From: Flavihumibacter sp. ZG627
Lineage (GTDB): Bacteria > Bacteroidota > Bacteroidia > Chitinophagales > Chitinophagaceae
Assembly (NCBI RefSeq): GCF_000814325.1
Contig: NZ_JPHF01000013.1
Span: 32,347 to 96,346 of the forward strand
Direction: 5' to 3'
Length of the DNA stretch: 64,000 nt
This document shows, in pieces, positions 28,601 through 36,218 of this stretch (within the stretch, counting starts at the first letter, position 1; each line of letters begins with the position of its first letter). The notes under the pieces were generated by a model. That model made no database searches. It was not told where the DNA came from and saw only the letters and a program-made list of their open reading frames with translations. Both the position numbers and the translations under genes were made by a program.

Positions 28601-29046
28601 AGCAACACACGGGCAATACCCTGGCGAACCTGTTTGCGTAAATGAAGATGATCGCTGTTATAGTAGATCACCATCTTATTATTCACCAGTTGGGTATTTC
28701 CTCCATTCACTGCCACGTCAGTCTTTAGACCGATATTTGTTTGCTGGAAGTCATTGAAGCTATTGTAGACAACAATATTGGTTCGTCGCTGGAGACCATA
28801 TTCCATAAAGGTCTCCATCTCCGGAAGCTCTATCTCTGCGAGTTGAGCTACCGATTTAGCAATGGGCTCACCGTTCTGGCTATAATATGTATTGAAATTG
28901 TCAGTCTGGTAAAACTGCCATTTGAAATTTTTGTATTGAACCCTGTTTTTTCCAAATTCTACCGTGTTCACCTGGGAATATGCCAGGTTGAATGTATTCA
29001 GCAGGGAAAGGATGATGATCAGAGCAAAATTCTTCGGAAATTGCAT
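25603..29046 (-). CDS. Large outer-membrane protein: peptidase-MA-like domain, PD40/TolB-like propeller, surface-antigen-like barrel
   Basis: 1147 aa from the ATG at 29046 (a TTG two codons upstream is open). Signal peptide, then an MA-like domain (residues about 30-280): YKNFKWQFYQTDNFNTYYS, LPEMETFMEYGLQRRTNIVVYNSFNDFQ, and LLDLPKWLTDGFVSYAAENW. The HExxH zinc motif expected before that segment is replaced by VRQGIARV, so protease activity is unlikely. Residues about 290-560 hold PD40-like repeats (DIYTFKIDRERAEQITNDIYDDLDPSF, GILYSSNRPS). The C-terminal part has GGYGFGARSTLLGYFMRLDTGWEM and ends in GVDF, as in Omp85/surface-antigen barrels. Role unknown. Confidence 0.8.
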   Translation of the reverse strand: MQFPKNFALIIILSLLNTFNLAYSQVNTVEFGKNRVQYKNFKWQFYQTDNFNTYYSQNGEPIAKSVAQLAEIELPEMETFMEYGLQRRTNIVVYNSFNDFQQTNIGLKTDVAVNGGNTQLVNNKMVIYYNSDHLHLRKQVRQGIARVLLDNILFGDDLGEFAANQALLDLPKWLTDGFVSYAAENWSTELDDQLKSAMLSGKYRNFYQFAYDQPNLAGHSFWRYIEEVYKKENTKYFLYLARLYRNLNGASNRIAKMKFKALLNEVMTYNESKYSKDIRGRRNNPKGSMSVVEEIDKNTDFYNFTPNPAPRSQSYAVVEYKKGQQCVIYYEDYTTKKVLLRNGVRNLEARQDPHLPLLAWNGKGNKLLVVYSFEGKLRMFTYDIYSRIKADKLVLDFEQIQDVKYMTDDNTLLMSAVKNGQSDIYTFKIDRERAEQITNDIYDDLDPSFVAFPNKAGILYSSNRPSVNAVSTDTVLPSNYRYNIFLIDNFNKSEFKQISQMSNLKYGNARYPTQYNTSHFTFVADENGINNRFAGFFSTERVGVDTIYRIGDDVLRNPEYRDIDSLLKFYDKVEPDTIFTLSITNDSAYVFPITNYQSGLVETKSAGDMDQVSEVRQEGELKFLYKLKVDENTLRKRNINPRPTDFRRRTIDEARLAAGNALQFQQPEVADTSNKVIFDTEFDNEPVDTSAAARAALEAEEQQPSILKKAGRFQYRLKFSVDQVTGSLFNNDVLVTRYEPYTGSLPVTNSSNNGFNGMFKVTVYDLMEDIRFTGMLRSPLINTAGQGIPVQVGDPNIFIPGSQSLFNSGSEYMARFDYLKKRVDYSAMYYRRTDVGSTPFQNTTLAVPAKLFTNLYQLGMRYPLDRVRSIRLNTGVRLDKVVTKSIVELPQTVGVPDSKRTYGLVRLEYVHDNAVEKATNIWNGLRYKVYGDFNMQISKLATSDGRNTFNVGFDARYYYPIFQNFIWAGRAAGDFSWGNRKILYYLGGQDGWLFPKANTDELPQDPTYAFQALAVNMRGFKQNIANGNNAVVLNSEFRFPVFTTLLKRPINNAFLRNFQLVQFIDLGSAWNGSYNGIKRPDRIYRDNPTDPISVRIKAGGIGPFVGGYGFGARSTLLGYFMRLDTGWEMNGIFKGKPIFHFALGVDF

Positions 29047-29116
29047 ACCCAATGATTGTGGTCTAAAATTATGGTTTTCAGGCTTATCCCCCTAATCCAC
29101 TTAAAATAATAGAGCT

Positions 29117-29755
29117 ATGTTAACAATACAGTCTTTTGTCTTTAGTCCCATTATGGAAAACACATATGTGCTCTATAATGAAACGGGTGAATGCATGATC
29201 ATTGACCCCGGCTGTTACGACCAGCAGGAGGAGTCTGAACTTCGGTCATTCATCACCAAACATAAACTCACACCGAAACTTCTACTCAATACACATTGCC
29301 ATCTCGATCATGTTTTCGGCAACCATTTTGTTCACCACGCCTGGAAACTGGAACTCCACCTTCATCCCGCAGAAAAAATCGTGCTGGATTATGCGCCGGA
29401 AGCGGGTAGTCGATGGAATCTGCCTTTCCGCAATTATGATGGTCCCCTTCATTTTATTAAAGGGGGGGAAATGATTTCCCTTGGTGCCAACCAGCTTTCG
29501 ATTTTGGAAGCACCCGGGCATTCACCCGGACATATATGCTTTTATTCATCGTCACAGCAATTTATCATTGGCGGCGATGTCCTTTTCCGAAGGAGCATTG
29601 GCCGTACCGATCTTCCCGGGGGTAACCACCAGCAATTATTGAACAGTATACGTACGCAATTGTTCACCCTTCCGGATGCGGTGAAAGTATATCCCGGTCA
29701 TGGAGAACCGACAACTATAGGAGAGGAGAAACGTAGGAACCCGTTTTTGACCTGA
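29117..29755 (+). CDS. MBL-fold metallo-hydrolase (glyoxalase II-like)
   Basis: 212 aa. Metal-binding motif THCHLDH (HxHxDH) followed by GHSPGHICFY, GGDVLF and VYPGHGEPTTIGEEKRRNPF, the pattern of YcbL/GloB-like hydrolases. Binds two metal ions and likely hydrolyses a thioester or related bond; the glyoxalase II C-terminal helical domain is missing, so the substrate is open. Monocistronic; its 3' end faces the flippase gene across 13 nt. Confidence 0.88.
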   Translation: MLTIQSFVFSPIMENTYVLYNETGECMIIDPGCYDQQEESELRSFITKHKLTPKLLLNTHCHLDHVFGNHFVHHAWKLELHLHPAEKIVLDYAPEAGSRWNLPFRNYDGPLHFIKGGEMISLGANQLSILEAPGHSPGHICFYSSSQQFIIGGDVLFRRSIGRTDLPGGNHQQLLNSIRTQLFTLPDAVKVYPGHGEPTTIGEEKRRNPFLT

Positions 29756-29768
29756 AAATCATTTACGA

Positions 29769-31307
29769 TCACCCAATCACTCTTCCTGCCCATTGACCAA
29801 ATGCGCCAAAGGAGGCTAATTCTTTTTTTTCTACTCTTGCCACAAACAGCAGGAAAGCCAGTAGTAAAATACTTCCTGTCAGTATGCTAAACCATAACGG
29901 GTTGTAGAAATACAGGATGCCGCGGTGAACCAGCAATATGATCGTTACCAGCGCCAGGTAAGAAACCAGTTTTTTGGTGGCATAGGGTACTGGGTAAAAT
30001 TTTTGTCCCGATACATAGCTGGCCACCATCATCAGCAGGTAACAGCTGAAAGTAGCAAGTGCTGCGCCAAGGTATTGGAGTTTAGGAATAAGAATGATAT
30101 TGAGAATAATAGTAAGGATGGCTCCGCCAATTGTTATATATGCGCCATATAAATTCTTGCCGGTGAGTTTGTACCAGATGCTTAAATTATAATATATGCC
30201 CAGGAATATATTACCCATCGCAAGAATGGGAACGATATACATGGCTTCGCCCCATGCTTCCGATTTCAGGGTTATGATCCATTTGAGCAGGTCGAGGTAA
30301 AGACCTATCATCAGGAACATAAAGCAGCAGGCGATCACGAAGAATTTCATCACCCGGGCATAGGATCTCTGTGCGCCTTCCTGCTTGCTCTGGTTAAAGA
30401 AAAAGGGCTCTGCCGCCATGCGGAAGGCCTGTATCATTATAGTAACAAGAACTGCAAGCCTGTATATATTGGCGAAAATACCTAACTGGTGCTTAGCTTC
30501 TTCAGCCGGAAGATCCACCACATGCTGGTATACCAGCCTGCTCAGCATGTCATTGATCATACCACCCAATCCAACGATGATGAGTGGGTAACTATATTTC
30601 ATTACTTCTTTCCAGAGGGCGGTATCAAATTCCCACCGAACCGAACGTAGTTCAGGGATAAGCAACAGGAATGTGGCGATACTTCCCAACAAATTACCGA
30701 TCAGGTACCAGCCAATACCAATATCGAGATTGAGGATAAGTCGCACCGGACTTTCCGGATTCTGTTCTACATAACCGGGCAGGAAACCGAGGAAGAAGAA
30801 GACGATTAGCAAATTCACGATGATACCTGCCACCCTTACAAAGGCATAACGTCTTGGCCGGCTTTCCTGCCGCAGCCTGGCAAATGGCAGGGTAGCCAGG
30901 GTGTCAAAAAGGATGATACCGCACATCAGGGTAATATATTCAGGATGCTCTGTAAGGCTTGCCGCTTCTGCCAGTACGCCCCTGTTCAGCCATAGCGCCA
31001 GGGTGAAGATGATGGTTGTAACGAACAGTGAAACAGATAATGTGTTATACAGATGTTGCTTGTCCTTTTCCTGTGAGAATCGGAAATAAGCAGTTTCCAT
31101 TCCATAGGTGAAAAGCACATTCAGGAAAGGGATGATGGCATATACCTGGGTTATATCAGCTGTTTTTGCCGGTTGCAAAAAAAGAAAGGGCAGGGCCATA
31201 TTCATCAGGTAGCCGAGGAAGCGGCTAACTATGGTGGGTACTCCATACCAGAGGGTTTGACCAGCCAGTTTTTTTATCTCACTCAAACTAATTCCGGGTT
31301 TTGGCAA
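29769..31307 (-). CDS. Polysaccharide flippase (Wzx/MATE-like oligosaccharide exporter)
   Basis: 512 aa with about 14 membrane helices. N-terminal IKKLAGQTLWYGVPTIVSRFLGYLMN is the typical start of the Bacteroidota Wzx-like family; mid-region YSYPLIIVGLGGMINDMLSR and C-terminal NLSIWYKLTGKNLYGAYITIGGAI. Moves lipid-linked glycans across the inner membrane. The only starts near the N-terminus are TTG codons (31307, or 31286 just before SEIKK); no ATG precedes the first helix. No glycan-synthesis genes are adjacent. Confidence 0.88.
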   Translation of the reverse strand: MPKPGISLSEIKKLAGQTLWYGVPTIVSRFLGYLMNMALPFLFLQPAKTADITQVYAIIPFLNVLFTYGMETAYFRFSQEKDKQHLYNTLSVSLFVTTIIFTLALWLNRGVLAEAASLTEHPEYITLMCGIILFDTLATLPFARLRQESRPRRYAFVRVAGIIVNLLIVFFFLGFLPGYVEQNPESPVRLILNLDIGIGWYLIGNLLGSIATFLLLIPELRSVRWEFDTALWKEVMKYSYPLIIVGLGGMINDMLSRLVYQHVVDLPAEEAKHQLGIFANIYRLAVLVTIMIQAFRMAAEPFFFNQSKQEGAQRSYARVMKFFVIACCFMFLMIGLYLDLLKWIITLKSEAWGEAMYIVPILAMGNIFLGIYYNLSIWYKLTGKNLYGAYITIGGAILTIILNIILIPKLQYLGAALATFSCYLLMMVASYVSGQKFYPVPYATKKLVSYLALVTIILLVHRGILYFYNPLWFSILTGSILLLAFLLFVARVEKKELASFGAFGQWAGRVIG

Positions 31308-31342
31308 AAATAGTCGGAATTATGGTCTGCGTTCCTATTTTG

Positions 31343-31350
31343 TACCTTTG
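31343..31350 (+). promoter_or_regulatory. Putative -7 element (TACCTTTG)
   Basis: TACCTTTG fits TAnnTTTG and lies 26 nt before the ATG of the coiled-coil protein gene, in the divergent gap with the flippase. Confidence 0.45.
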
Positions 31351-31376
31351 TTCTCCAACCGTATAAATCTTTGTTT

Positions 31377-32021
31377 ATGAAAAGAATATTTACACTGGCT
31401 GTTGTTTTTCTTATGGCCATGTTCACCTATGCCCAACCGGTAGCCATGGATGGTATTGCCGAATACCAGAAAAAGAAAATGCCTGCTGCAGTAATTGAGT
31501 TGCCTTATTCTGCCGAGATCGTAGAGAAAGCTATTGAAGATAATTTCGCCCAGAAAGGTTTTAAAGGTGCAAAGATGAAAGATTACACCTTATATCGAAA
31601 GGTAACCATGGGGCCGGAGAATAATCTCTATGATGTGTATGTTAAAGCAGAGCGTAGAAGCAGAAAGGAAAAAGAAGCTTCCATCGTTTATATGGTAATG
31701 GCCCGATCAAATGAATTACTTAGTTCGCGTACACCTGATGACCGGCATGGCATAGCAGATGGAAAGCAATATCTTAATGAGTTTACCCCTTATCTGGATG
31801 CTTACAACCTTAAATTGGAGATCATAGCCCAGGATGAGCAGATAAAGAAGATTGAAAAAAAACATGAAGGTCTTCTTCGCGATGGAGAAAATCTCCGCAA
31901 ACGTAAACAGAAACTGGAAGAAGAGATCCTTGAAAATGAGAACGCAGTAAAAAAGCAGATACTTGATCTTGGTAAGATGAGGGAGGCCCTGGAAGCACTT
32001 AAGGGCAGACAGGGTCAATAA
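31377..32021 (+). CDS. Exported coiled-coil protein, uncharacterised
   Basis: 214 aa from the ATG at 31377. Signal peptide ending YAQ. Residues 20-150 form a compact alpha/beta segment (AAVIELPYSAEIVEKAIEDNFAQKGFKGAKMKDYTLYRKV, then VYVKAERRSRKEKEASIVYMV). The last 60 residues are a charged coiled coil (EQIKKIEKKHEGLLRDGENLRKRKQ...). No enzymatic motif. Periplasmic, or bound to the outer membrane. The pattern occurs in short Bacteroidota envelope proteins of unknown role. Its stop is 7 nt from the stop of the convergent cytochrome gene. Confidence 0.75.
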   Translation: MKRIFTLAVVFLMAMFTYAQPVAMDGIAEYQKKKMPAAVIELPYSAEIVEKAIEDNFAQKGFKGAKMKDYTLYRKVTMGPENNLYDVYVKAERRSRKEKEASIVYMVMARSNELLSSRTPDDRHGIADGKQYLNEFTPYLDAYNLKLEIIAQDEQIKKIEKKHEGLLRDGENLRKRKQKLEEEILENENAVKKQILDLGKMREALEALKGRQGQ

Positions 32022-32028
32022 TCCAGCA

Positions 32029-33075
32029 TCATCTTTCTGGTTCAACCAATGATGGATTATTTATAAAAGCTTCATCGGTCAATGTTTTTAGAAACTCCAC
32101 CAATAATCCCCTTTCCACTTCGGTGAGGGGAATTTTATTTTTTAGTAAAGGATCGGTGGTAACTCCATTTATTATGCCACTGTTATAATGTTCGAGTACA
32201 TGGCTGAGATCGGTGAATCGCCCATCATGCATGTAAGGGAAGCTGACAGCTATATTCCGCAGACTCGGAACCTTAAATTTTAGTGAGTCAGAACTGCTAC
32301 CGGTAATGCGCATACGACCATGATCATTGAGGTCGGGATTAACGGGCAATCCATTATTCCTGAATTGCAGATCGGTGAACAATGGTTCCTTGTGACAGCT
32401 ATTGCAGTTTTGTTTAAAGATCTCATATCCCGCCGCCTGGTTCACATCAAACTGGTCTTTGGATTGTTTCACCCTGTCATATTTTGATTGGGATGATACC
32501 AGCATGAGCATGTATTGCGATAAGGCTTTCGTCATCATCTCTGTGCTGATCTCCTCTTTTCCGAAAACATTTCTGAAAGCAGCCTTATACGCTGGGTCGG
32601 CATTGAGTTTGGAGAGCACACCCGGAATTGTCTCAGCCATCTCATTTGCTGCGGTTATATGTGCCGGTGGTTGTTCATCAAGATTGGCTATCCCACCATC
32701 ATGCTGCATCTCACGATGCCATGCCAGATTAAACAATGGCGGTGCATTGCGAAGTGTATGCTGGTCATCGAATCCATGGCTAAGGTCATGGTCGTAAGTT
32801 CCAAAGGCAGCAATAGGCTGATGGCAACTGGCACAGGGAAAATTTCCATCCTTTGAGAGTCGCCCATCAAAGAAGAGCTTCCTCCCTAATTCAAAACCCT
32901 TCCGCGTTAAAGGGTTTGCACTGAAATTGTATTGGGTCTGCGGCCAGCCTTCCGGCAGCGGAAATTGCATTGGTTCCGGCGATGATGGATCACCGTTATT
33001 ACGGTTACAGGAAAGGTTGGTGGCTGTTATTAATATCGCTCCCAGTATGGATAATATGTAAATGGTCTTTCGCAT
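32029..33075 (-). CDS. Di-haem cytochrome c peroxidase-family lipoprotein
   Basis: 348 aa. Lipoprotein signal with lipobox LSC. Two haem c sites: CASCH (81-85) and CNSCH (about residues 221-225). Other family marks are FELGRKLFFDGRLSKDGNFPCASCHQP, FGTYDHDLSHGFD, and LKFKVPSLRNIAVSFPYMHDGRF with a probable distal haem-iron ligand. Reduces hydrogen peroxide or acts as a MauG/MbnH-like oxidase; the two cannot be separated here. Located on the periplasmic side of the membrane. A single gene. Confidence 0.9.
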   Translation of the reverse strand: MRKTIYILSILGAILITATNLSCNRNNGDPSSPEPMQFPLPEGWPQTQYNFSANPLTRKGFELGRKLFFDGRLSKDGNFPCASCHQPIAAFGTYDHDLSHGFDDQHTLRNAPPLFNLAWHREMQHDGGIANLDEQPPAHITAANEMAETIPGVLSKLNADPAYKAAFRNVFGKEEISTEMMTKALSQYMLMLVSSQSKYDRVKQSKDQFDVNQAAGYEIFKQNCNSCHKEPLFTDLQFRNNGLPVNPDLNDHGRMRITGSSSDSLKFKVPSLRNIAVSFPYMHDGRFTDLSHVLEHYNSGIINGVTTDPLLKNKIPLTEVERGLLVEFLKTLTDEAFINNPSLVEPER

Positions 33076-33197
33076 CAGTTCACACTGAGATAGCTAACGC
33101 TGAACATGTTCTTATAATTGCCGGAGATTGTCTTGTTTATTTCATGTTTACGCAGGGTATCCCTATTTTCGACGAAACAAGCGGAAGTTACTGAAAA

Positions 33198-33650
33198 ATG
33201 AAACTGGTCATACAACGGGTAAAACTGGCCTCGGTTAGCATCGGGGGGTCAGTTAAGTCCTCGATAGACGAAGGTTTGCTGGTATTTGTTGGCATTGAAG
33301 ATGCTGATGCGGAAGACGATATCAAATGGCTCAGCACCAAACTCGTGCAGTTAAGAATTTTCAACGATGAGGCCGGCGTGATGAACTGCTCAGTTAAAGA
33401 TACCGGTGGTGAGATCCTTATCATAAGCCAGTTCACCCTTCATGCCAGTACCCGCAAAGGAAACCGACCATCTTATATAAAGGCCAGTAAACCCGATATC
33501 GCCATCCCCCTTTACGAAACATTTGTGCGGCAGGTAGAAGCCGACTTAGGCAAGCCCGTGAAGACCGGTAGTTTCGGCGCCGATATGCAGGTTACCCTTG
33601 TAAATGATGGCCCGGTTACCATCCTTATTGATTCAAAAGCGAAGGAATGA
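33198..33650 (+). CDS. dtd: D-aminoacyl-tRNA deacylase
   Basis: 150 aa, the full DTD length. MKLVIQRVKLASVSI at the N-terminus, the SQFTLHAS motif around 79-86 and NDGPVTI near the C-terminus (the NxGPxT motif). The family cleaves D-amino acids from mischarged tRNA and also glycine from tRNA-Ala, in the cytosol. Its stop overlaps the start of the next gene (ATGA), so the two are translationally coupled, followed 55 nt later by glyS. Confidence 0.96.
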   Translation: MKLVIQRVKLASVSIGGSVKSSIDEGLLVFVGIEDADAEDDIKWLSTKLVQLRIFNDEAGVMNCSVKDTGGEILIISQFTLHASTRKGNRPSYIKASKPDIAIPLYETFVRQVEADLGKPVKTGSFGADMQVTLVNDGPVTILIDSKAKE

Positions 33651-34006
33651 ACCCCAAAATATCTCCCATGCCTGATATAACAATCCGCGAATCACAGCAA
33701 CTGGTGGACCAGTGGATCCGCACCGTTGGTGTGCGCTATTTCAGTGAACTCACCAACCTGGGTATCCTGATGGAGGAAGTAGGTGAGCTTTCCCGGCTCA
33801 TGGTTCGGCAATACGGTGAGCAGTCGTTCAAGGAATCGGATAAGGGAAAGGAAATTGCCGATGAGATGGCCGATGTGCTCTGGGTGCTTATCTGTCTTGC
33901 CAACCAAACGGGGGTTGACCTCAGTTCAGCGCTTGAAAAGAACCTGGAGAAGAAGAATATGCGCGACCACGACCGCCACCGCAACAATGAAAAATTAGAG
34001 GGCTAA
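33647..34006 (+). CDS. MazG-like nucleotide pyrophosphohydrolase
   Basis: 119 aa, a single MazG domain. Metal-binding pattern EEVGELSRL (ExxE) and ADEMADVLW (ExxD), both on predicted helices. Hydrolyses nucleoside triphosphates to monophosphates, usually as house-cleaning of damaged nucleotides. Start at the ATG overlapping the dtd stop (33647); a Met at 33668 is also possible. The last residues are very polar (RDHDRHRNNEKLEG). Confidence 0.87.
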   Translation: MNPKISPMPDITIRESQQLVDQWIRTVGVRYFSELTNLGILMEEVGELSRLMVRQYGEQSFKESDKGKEIADEMADVLWVLICLANQTGVDLSSALEKNLEKKNMRDHDRHRNNEKLEG

Positions 34007-34023
34007 TCCCGCCCCGCCTTCGC

Positions 34024-34054
34024 TTTGCCCTTTCCCCGCCCGCCCTTATCTTTG
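34024..34054 (+). promoter_or_regulatory. Promoter of glyS (TTTG-N19-TATCTTTG)
   Basis: TTTG at 34024-34027, a 19-nt spacer and TATCTTTG at 34047-34054 match the Bacteroidota consensus very well. The ATG is only 7 nt after the -7 element, so the transcript would have almost no leader. Confidence 0.65.
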
Positions 34055-34061
34055 CGGACTT

Positions 34062-35513
34062 ATGGCAAACGATAGCAACAAATTCCAGGCGATCATCTCC
34101 CATTGTAAGGAGTACGGATTCATATTCCCTTCCAGCGAAATCTATGATGGTCTCAGCGCCGTGTACGACTATGGCCAGTACGGCAGCGAGTTGAAGAAGA
34201 ATATCCGCGATTATTGGTGGAAATGGATGACCCAGCTTCATGAGAATATTGTTGGTATTGATGCGGCCATCTTCATGCATCCCACCACCTGGAAAGCCAG
34301 TGGTCACGTTGATAATTTCAGTGACCCCATGATCGATAATAAAGACAGTAAGAAACGTTACCGCGTTGACCATCTCATTGAGGCACATGCGGAAACACTT
34401 CCTAAAGAAGAAGGGGAGGCCTTGCTGGCTAAGATGGACCAGTTTCTGGCTAAGGAAGATTTCGGCGGACTTAAATCATTCATTGAAGAAAATAAGATAA
34501 AGTGTTCTGTGAGCGGAACCTGCAACTGGACGGATGTTCGCCAGTTCAACCTGATGTTTTCAACCGAGTTTGGGGCTGTAAGTGGTGAGGGCGATGACAA
34601 TATGGTTTACCTGCGTCCGGAAACCGCACAGGGCATTTTCGTGAACTTCCTCAACGTTCAGAAAACCGGCAGGATGAAGATCCCCTTTGGTATAGCCCAG
34701 GTGGGAAAGGCTTTCCGCAATGAGATCGTAGCCCGGCAGTTCATCTTCCGCATGAGGGAATTTGAGCAAATGGAAATGCAGTTCTTTATTCGTCCCGGCA
34801 CACAAAAGCAGTGGTATGAATATTGGAAAGAAGAACGGATGAAATGGCACCTGAGCCTGGGTATCCCCGCCAGTCGCTATCGTTTTCATGACCATGTTAA
34901 ACTGGCGCACTATGCCGATGCGGCCTGTGATATTGAATATGATTTCCCGATTGGATTCAAGGAAGTGGAAGGAATTCACTCCCGCACCGATTTTGATCTC
35001 AGGAATCACCAGGAATATAGCAAAAAGAAAATGCAGTATTTCGACAATGAAACTGACGAGGCAGGAAAACCATATGGTAACTATATTCCGTATGTAATTG
35101 AAACATCTATTGGACTTGATCGGACGGTGATGATGGTTTTGAGTGAAGCCTATGAAGAGCAGGACCTGAGCAGCCCTGAAAAGCAGGATAGCCGCGTGGT
35201 GCTGAAATTTCCGCCAAAACTGAGTCCGGTGAAACTGGCCATACTGCCGCTGATGAAAAAAGATGGCCTTCCGGAGATCGCCAGGCAACTAATGGATGAA
35301 TGTAAAGCGTCTTTCAGGTGTTTTTATGAGGAAAAAGACACTATTGGTAAGCGTTACAGGAGGCAGGATGCCATCGGCACACCTTTCTGCGTAACCATAG
35401 ACCACCAGTCAAAAGAGGATGGTACTGTAACTATCCGTCACCGTGACAGCATGTTACAGGAAAGAATTTCTATAAGGGATGTAAAAGAATTGGTAGAAAA
35501 ATCTATTCAATAA
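34062..35513 (+). CDS. glyS: Glycyl-tRNA synthetase (single-chain, dimeric type)
   Basis: 483 aa class II synthetase of the archaeal/eukaryal-like single-polypeptide form. N-terminal CKEYGFIFPSSEIYDGLSAVYDYGQYG is diagnostic. Motif 2 region GKAFRNEIVARQFIFRMREFEQMEMQFF; motif 3 YVIETSIGLDRTVM; C-terminal anticodon-binding domain with LPLMKKDGLPEIARQL and RRQDAIGTPFCVTIDHQS. Charges tRNA-Gly. Follows dtd and the MazG gene but has its own strong promoter. A hairpin lies 38 nt after the stop. Confidence 0.96.
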   Translation: MANDSNKFQAIISHCKEYGFIFPSSEIYDGLSAVYDYGQYGSELKKNIRDYWWKWMTQLHENIVGIDAAIFMHPTTWKASGHVDNFSDPMIDNKDSKKRYRVDHLIEAHAETLPKEEGEALLAKMDQFLAKEDFGGLKSFIEENKIKCSVSGTCNWTDVRQFNLMFSTEFGAVSGEGDDNMVYLRPETAQGIFVNFLNVQKTGRMKIPFGIAQVGKAFRNEIVARQFIFRMREFEQMEMQFFIRPGTQKQWYEYWKEERMKWHLSLGIPASRYRFHDHVKLAHYADAACDIEYDFPIGFKEVEGIHSRTDFDLRNHQEYSKKKMQYFDNETDEAGKPYGNYIPYVIETSIGLDRTVMMVLSEAYEEQDLSSPEKQDSRVVLKFPPKLSPVKLAILPLMKKDGLPEIARQLMDECKASFRCFYEEKDTIGKRYRRQDAIGTPFCVTIDHQSKEDGTVTIRHRDSMLQERISIRDVKELVEKSIQ

Positions 35514-35526
35514 TTATTCTATATTA

Positions 35527-35534
35527 TATATTTG
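35527..35534 (+). promoter_or_regulatory. Possible -7 element upstream of the small paralogue pair
   Basis: TATATTTG fits TAnnTTTG. It lies upstream of the 35551-35570 hairpin; if used, that hairpin would sit in the leader of the gene at 35586. Confidence 0.35.
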
Positions 35535-35550
35535 TTTACACCCTGAACAA

Positions 35551-35570
35551 CCCGTTCCCCATGGAACGGG
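35551..35570 (+). terminator. Hairpin after glyS: terminator or leader structure
   Basis: Perfect 8-bp stem CCCGTTCC / GGAACGGG with loop CCAT, followed by TATATATATA rather than a clean T-run. It could end glyS transcription or lie in the leader of the next gene. Confidence 0.55.
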
Positions 35571-35585
35571 TATATATATAAACGC

Positions 35586-35870
35586 ATGCATATTACGCTA
35601 CACCCTGGATTGATTGTTTTGGCCATGGCTGGATCTTTTATCTTCGGATTGATGATCAGGATGGTACAGGTTAACATCCTCAGGAAACAGGTACTGGAGC
35701 TGGAAAAGGAAAAGATGGATGATCATGCCGAGATCCTCCAGCTCCAGAAACAACTGGCCGATCTGCAAAACAAACCATCCAATCCATCCGTCTCAACCCC
35801 CGTTGTCCCTATTATGGATAAAGATTCCGGTCAGCCTGATGCAGGCAAGAACTACTGGGCCTCTCACTAA
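35586..35870 (+). CDS. Small membrane-anchored coiled-coil protein, paralogue 1
   Basis: 94 aa. One N-terminal membrane helix (about residues 8-27, LIVLAMAGSFIFGLMI), followed by a short coiled coil with LELEKEKMDDHAEILQLQKQ and a Pro/Ser-rich tail. The gene at 35941 encodes the same layout and the same core motif (LELExE-M-x-D-HAEIL-x-L-K), so the two are a tandem duplicate pair. Function unknown; the coiled coil probably faces the cytosol (positive residues after the helix). Confidence 0.72.
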   Translation: MHITLHPGLIVLAMAGSFIFGLMIRMVQVNILRKQVLELEKEKMDDHAEILQLQKQLADLQNKPSNPSVSTPVVPIMDKDSGQPDAGKNYWASH

Positions 35871-35906
35871 AATTCCCCGTATCGGGGCGGCCGGTGCAAT
35901 ATTCTT

Positions 35907-35930
35907 TTGAATGGTTCGTTTACCATTCAA
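35907..35930 (+). other. Hairpin between the two small paralogues
   Basis: Perfect 9-bp inverted repeat TTGAATGGT / ACCATTCAA with a 6-nt loop, ending 10 nt before the ATGATG at 35941. A second short inverted repeat CCCCG / CGGGG lies at 35875-35887. Confidence 0.5.
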
Positions 35931-35940
35931 ACCAATTTCT

Positions 35941-36216
35941 ATGATGTCTGCCAACATCAATATCGCCGTACTGCTTTGGGTCACAGCAGCCTTTGCCTTC
36001 GGGACCCTGATTGGATTCTCTTTCCGGAGCCGACAGATTTCAAAATCTAAGCGACGTATTCTTGAACTGGAAACCGAGATGGTTGACAACCATGCCGAGA
36101 TCCTCCGGTTGCATAAATACCAGGCCGAAAAGAAAGCCAGTTCAGGTAAAGTGCCTGTAATCAGCATGCCGGTAGGAGAAGCATCTGCCACTCCTAAGGC
36201 CAAAGCCAAAGCATAA
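35941..36216 (+). CDS. Small membrane-anchored coiled-coil protein, paralogue 2
   Basis: 91 aa from ATGATG at 35941. An in-frame ATG at 35911 lies within a hairpin and adds residues not seen in paralogue 1. One membrane helix (INIAVLLWVTAAFAFGTLIGFSF), a basic stretch, then a coiled coil with LELETEMVDNHAEILRLHK and an Ala/Lys-rich tail (ATPKAKAKA). Paralogue of the 35586 gene. The stop is 2 nt from the stop of the convergent reductase gene. Function unknown. Confidence 0.7.
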   Translation: MMSANINIAVLLWVTAAFAFGTLIGFSFRSRQISKSKRRILELETEMVDNHAEILRLHKYQAEKKASSGKVPVISMPVGEASATPKAKAKA

Positions 36217-36218
36217 GC

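Noticed and set aside
25603..29046. Active zinc metallopeptidase
   Set aside because: The expected HExxH position reads VRQGIARV, so a catalytic claim cannot be supported.
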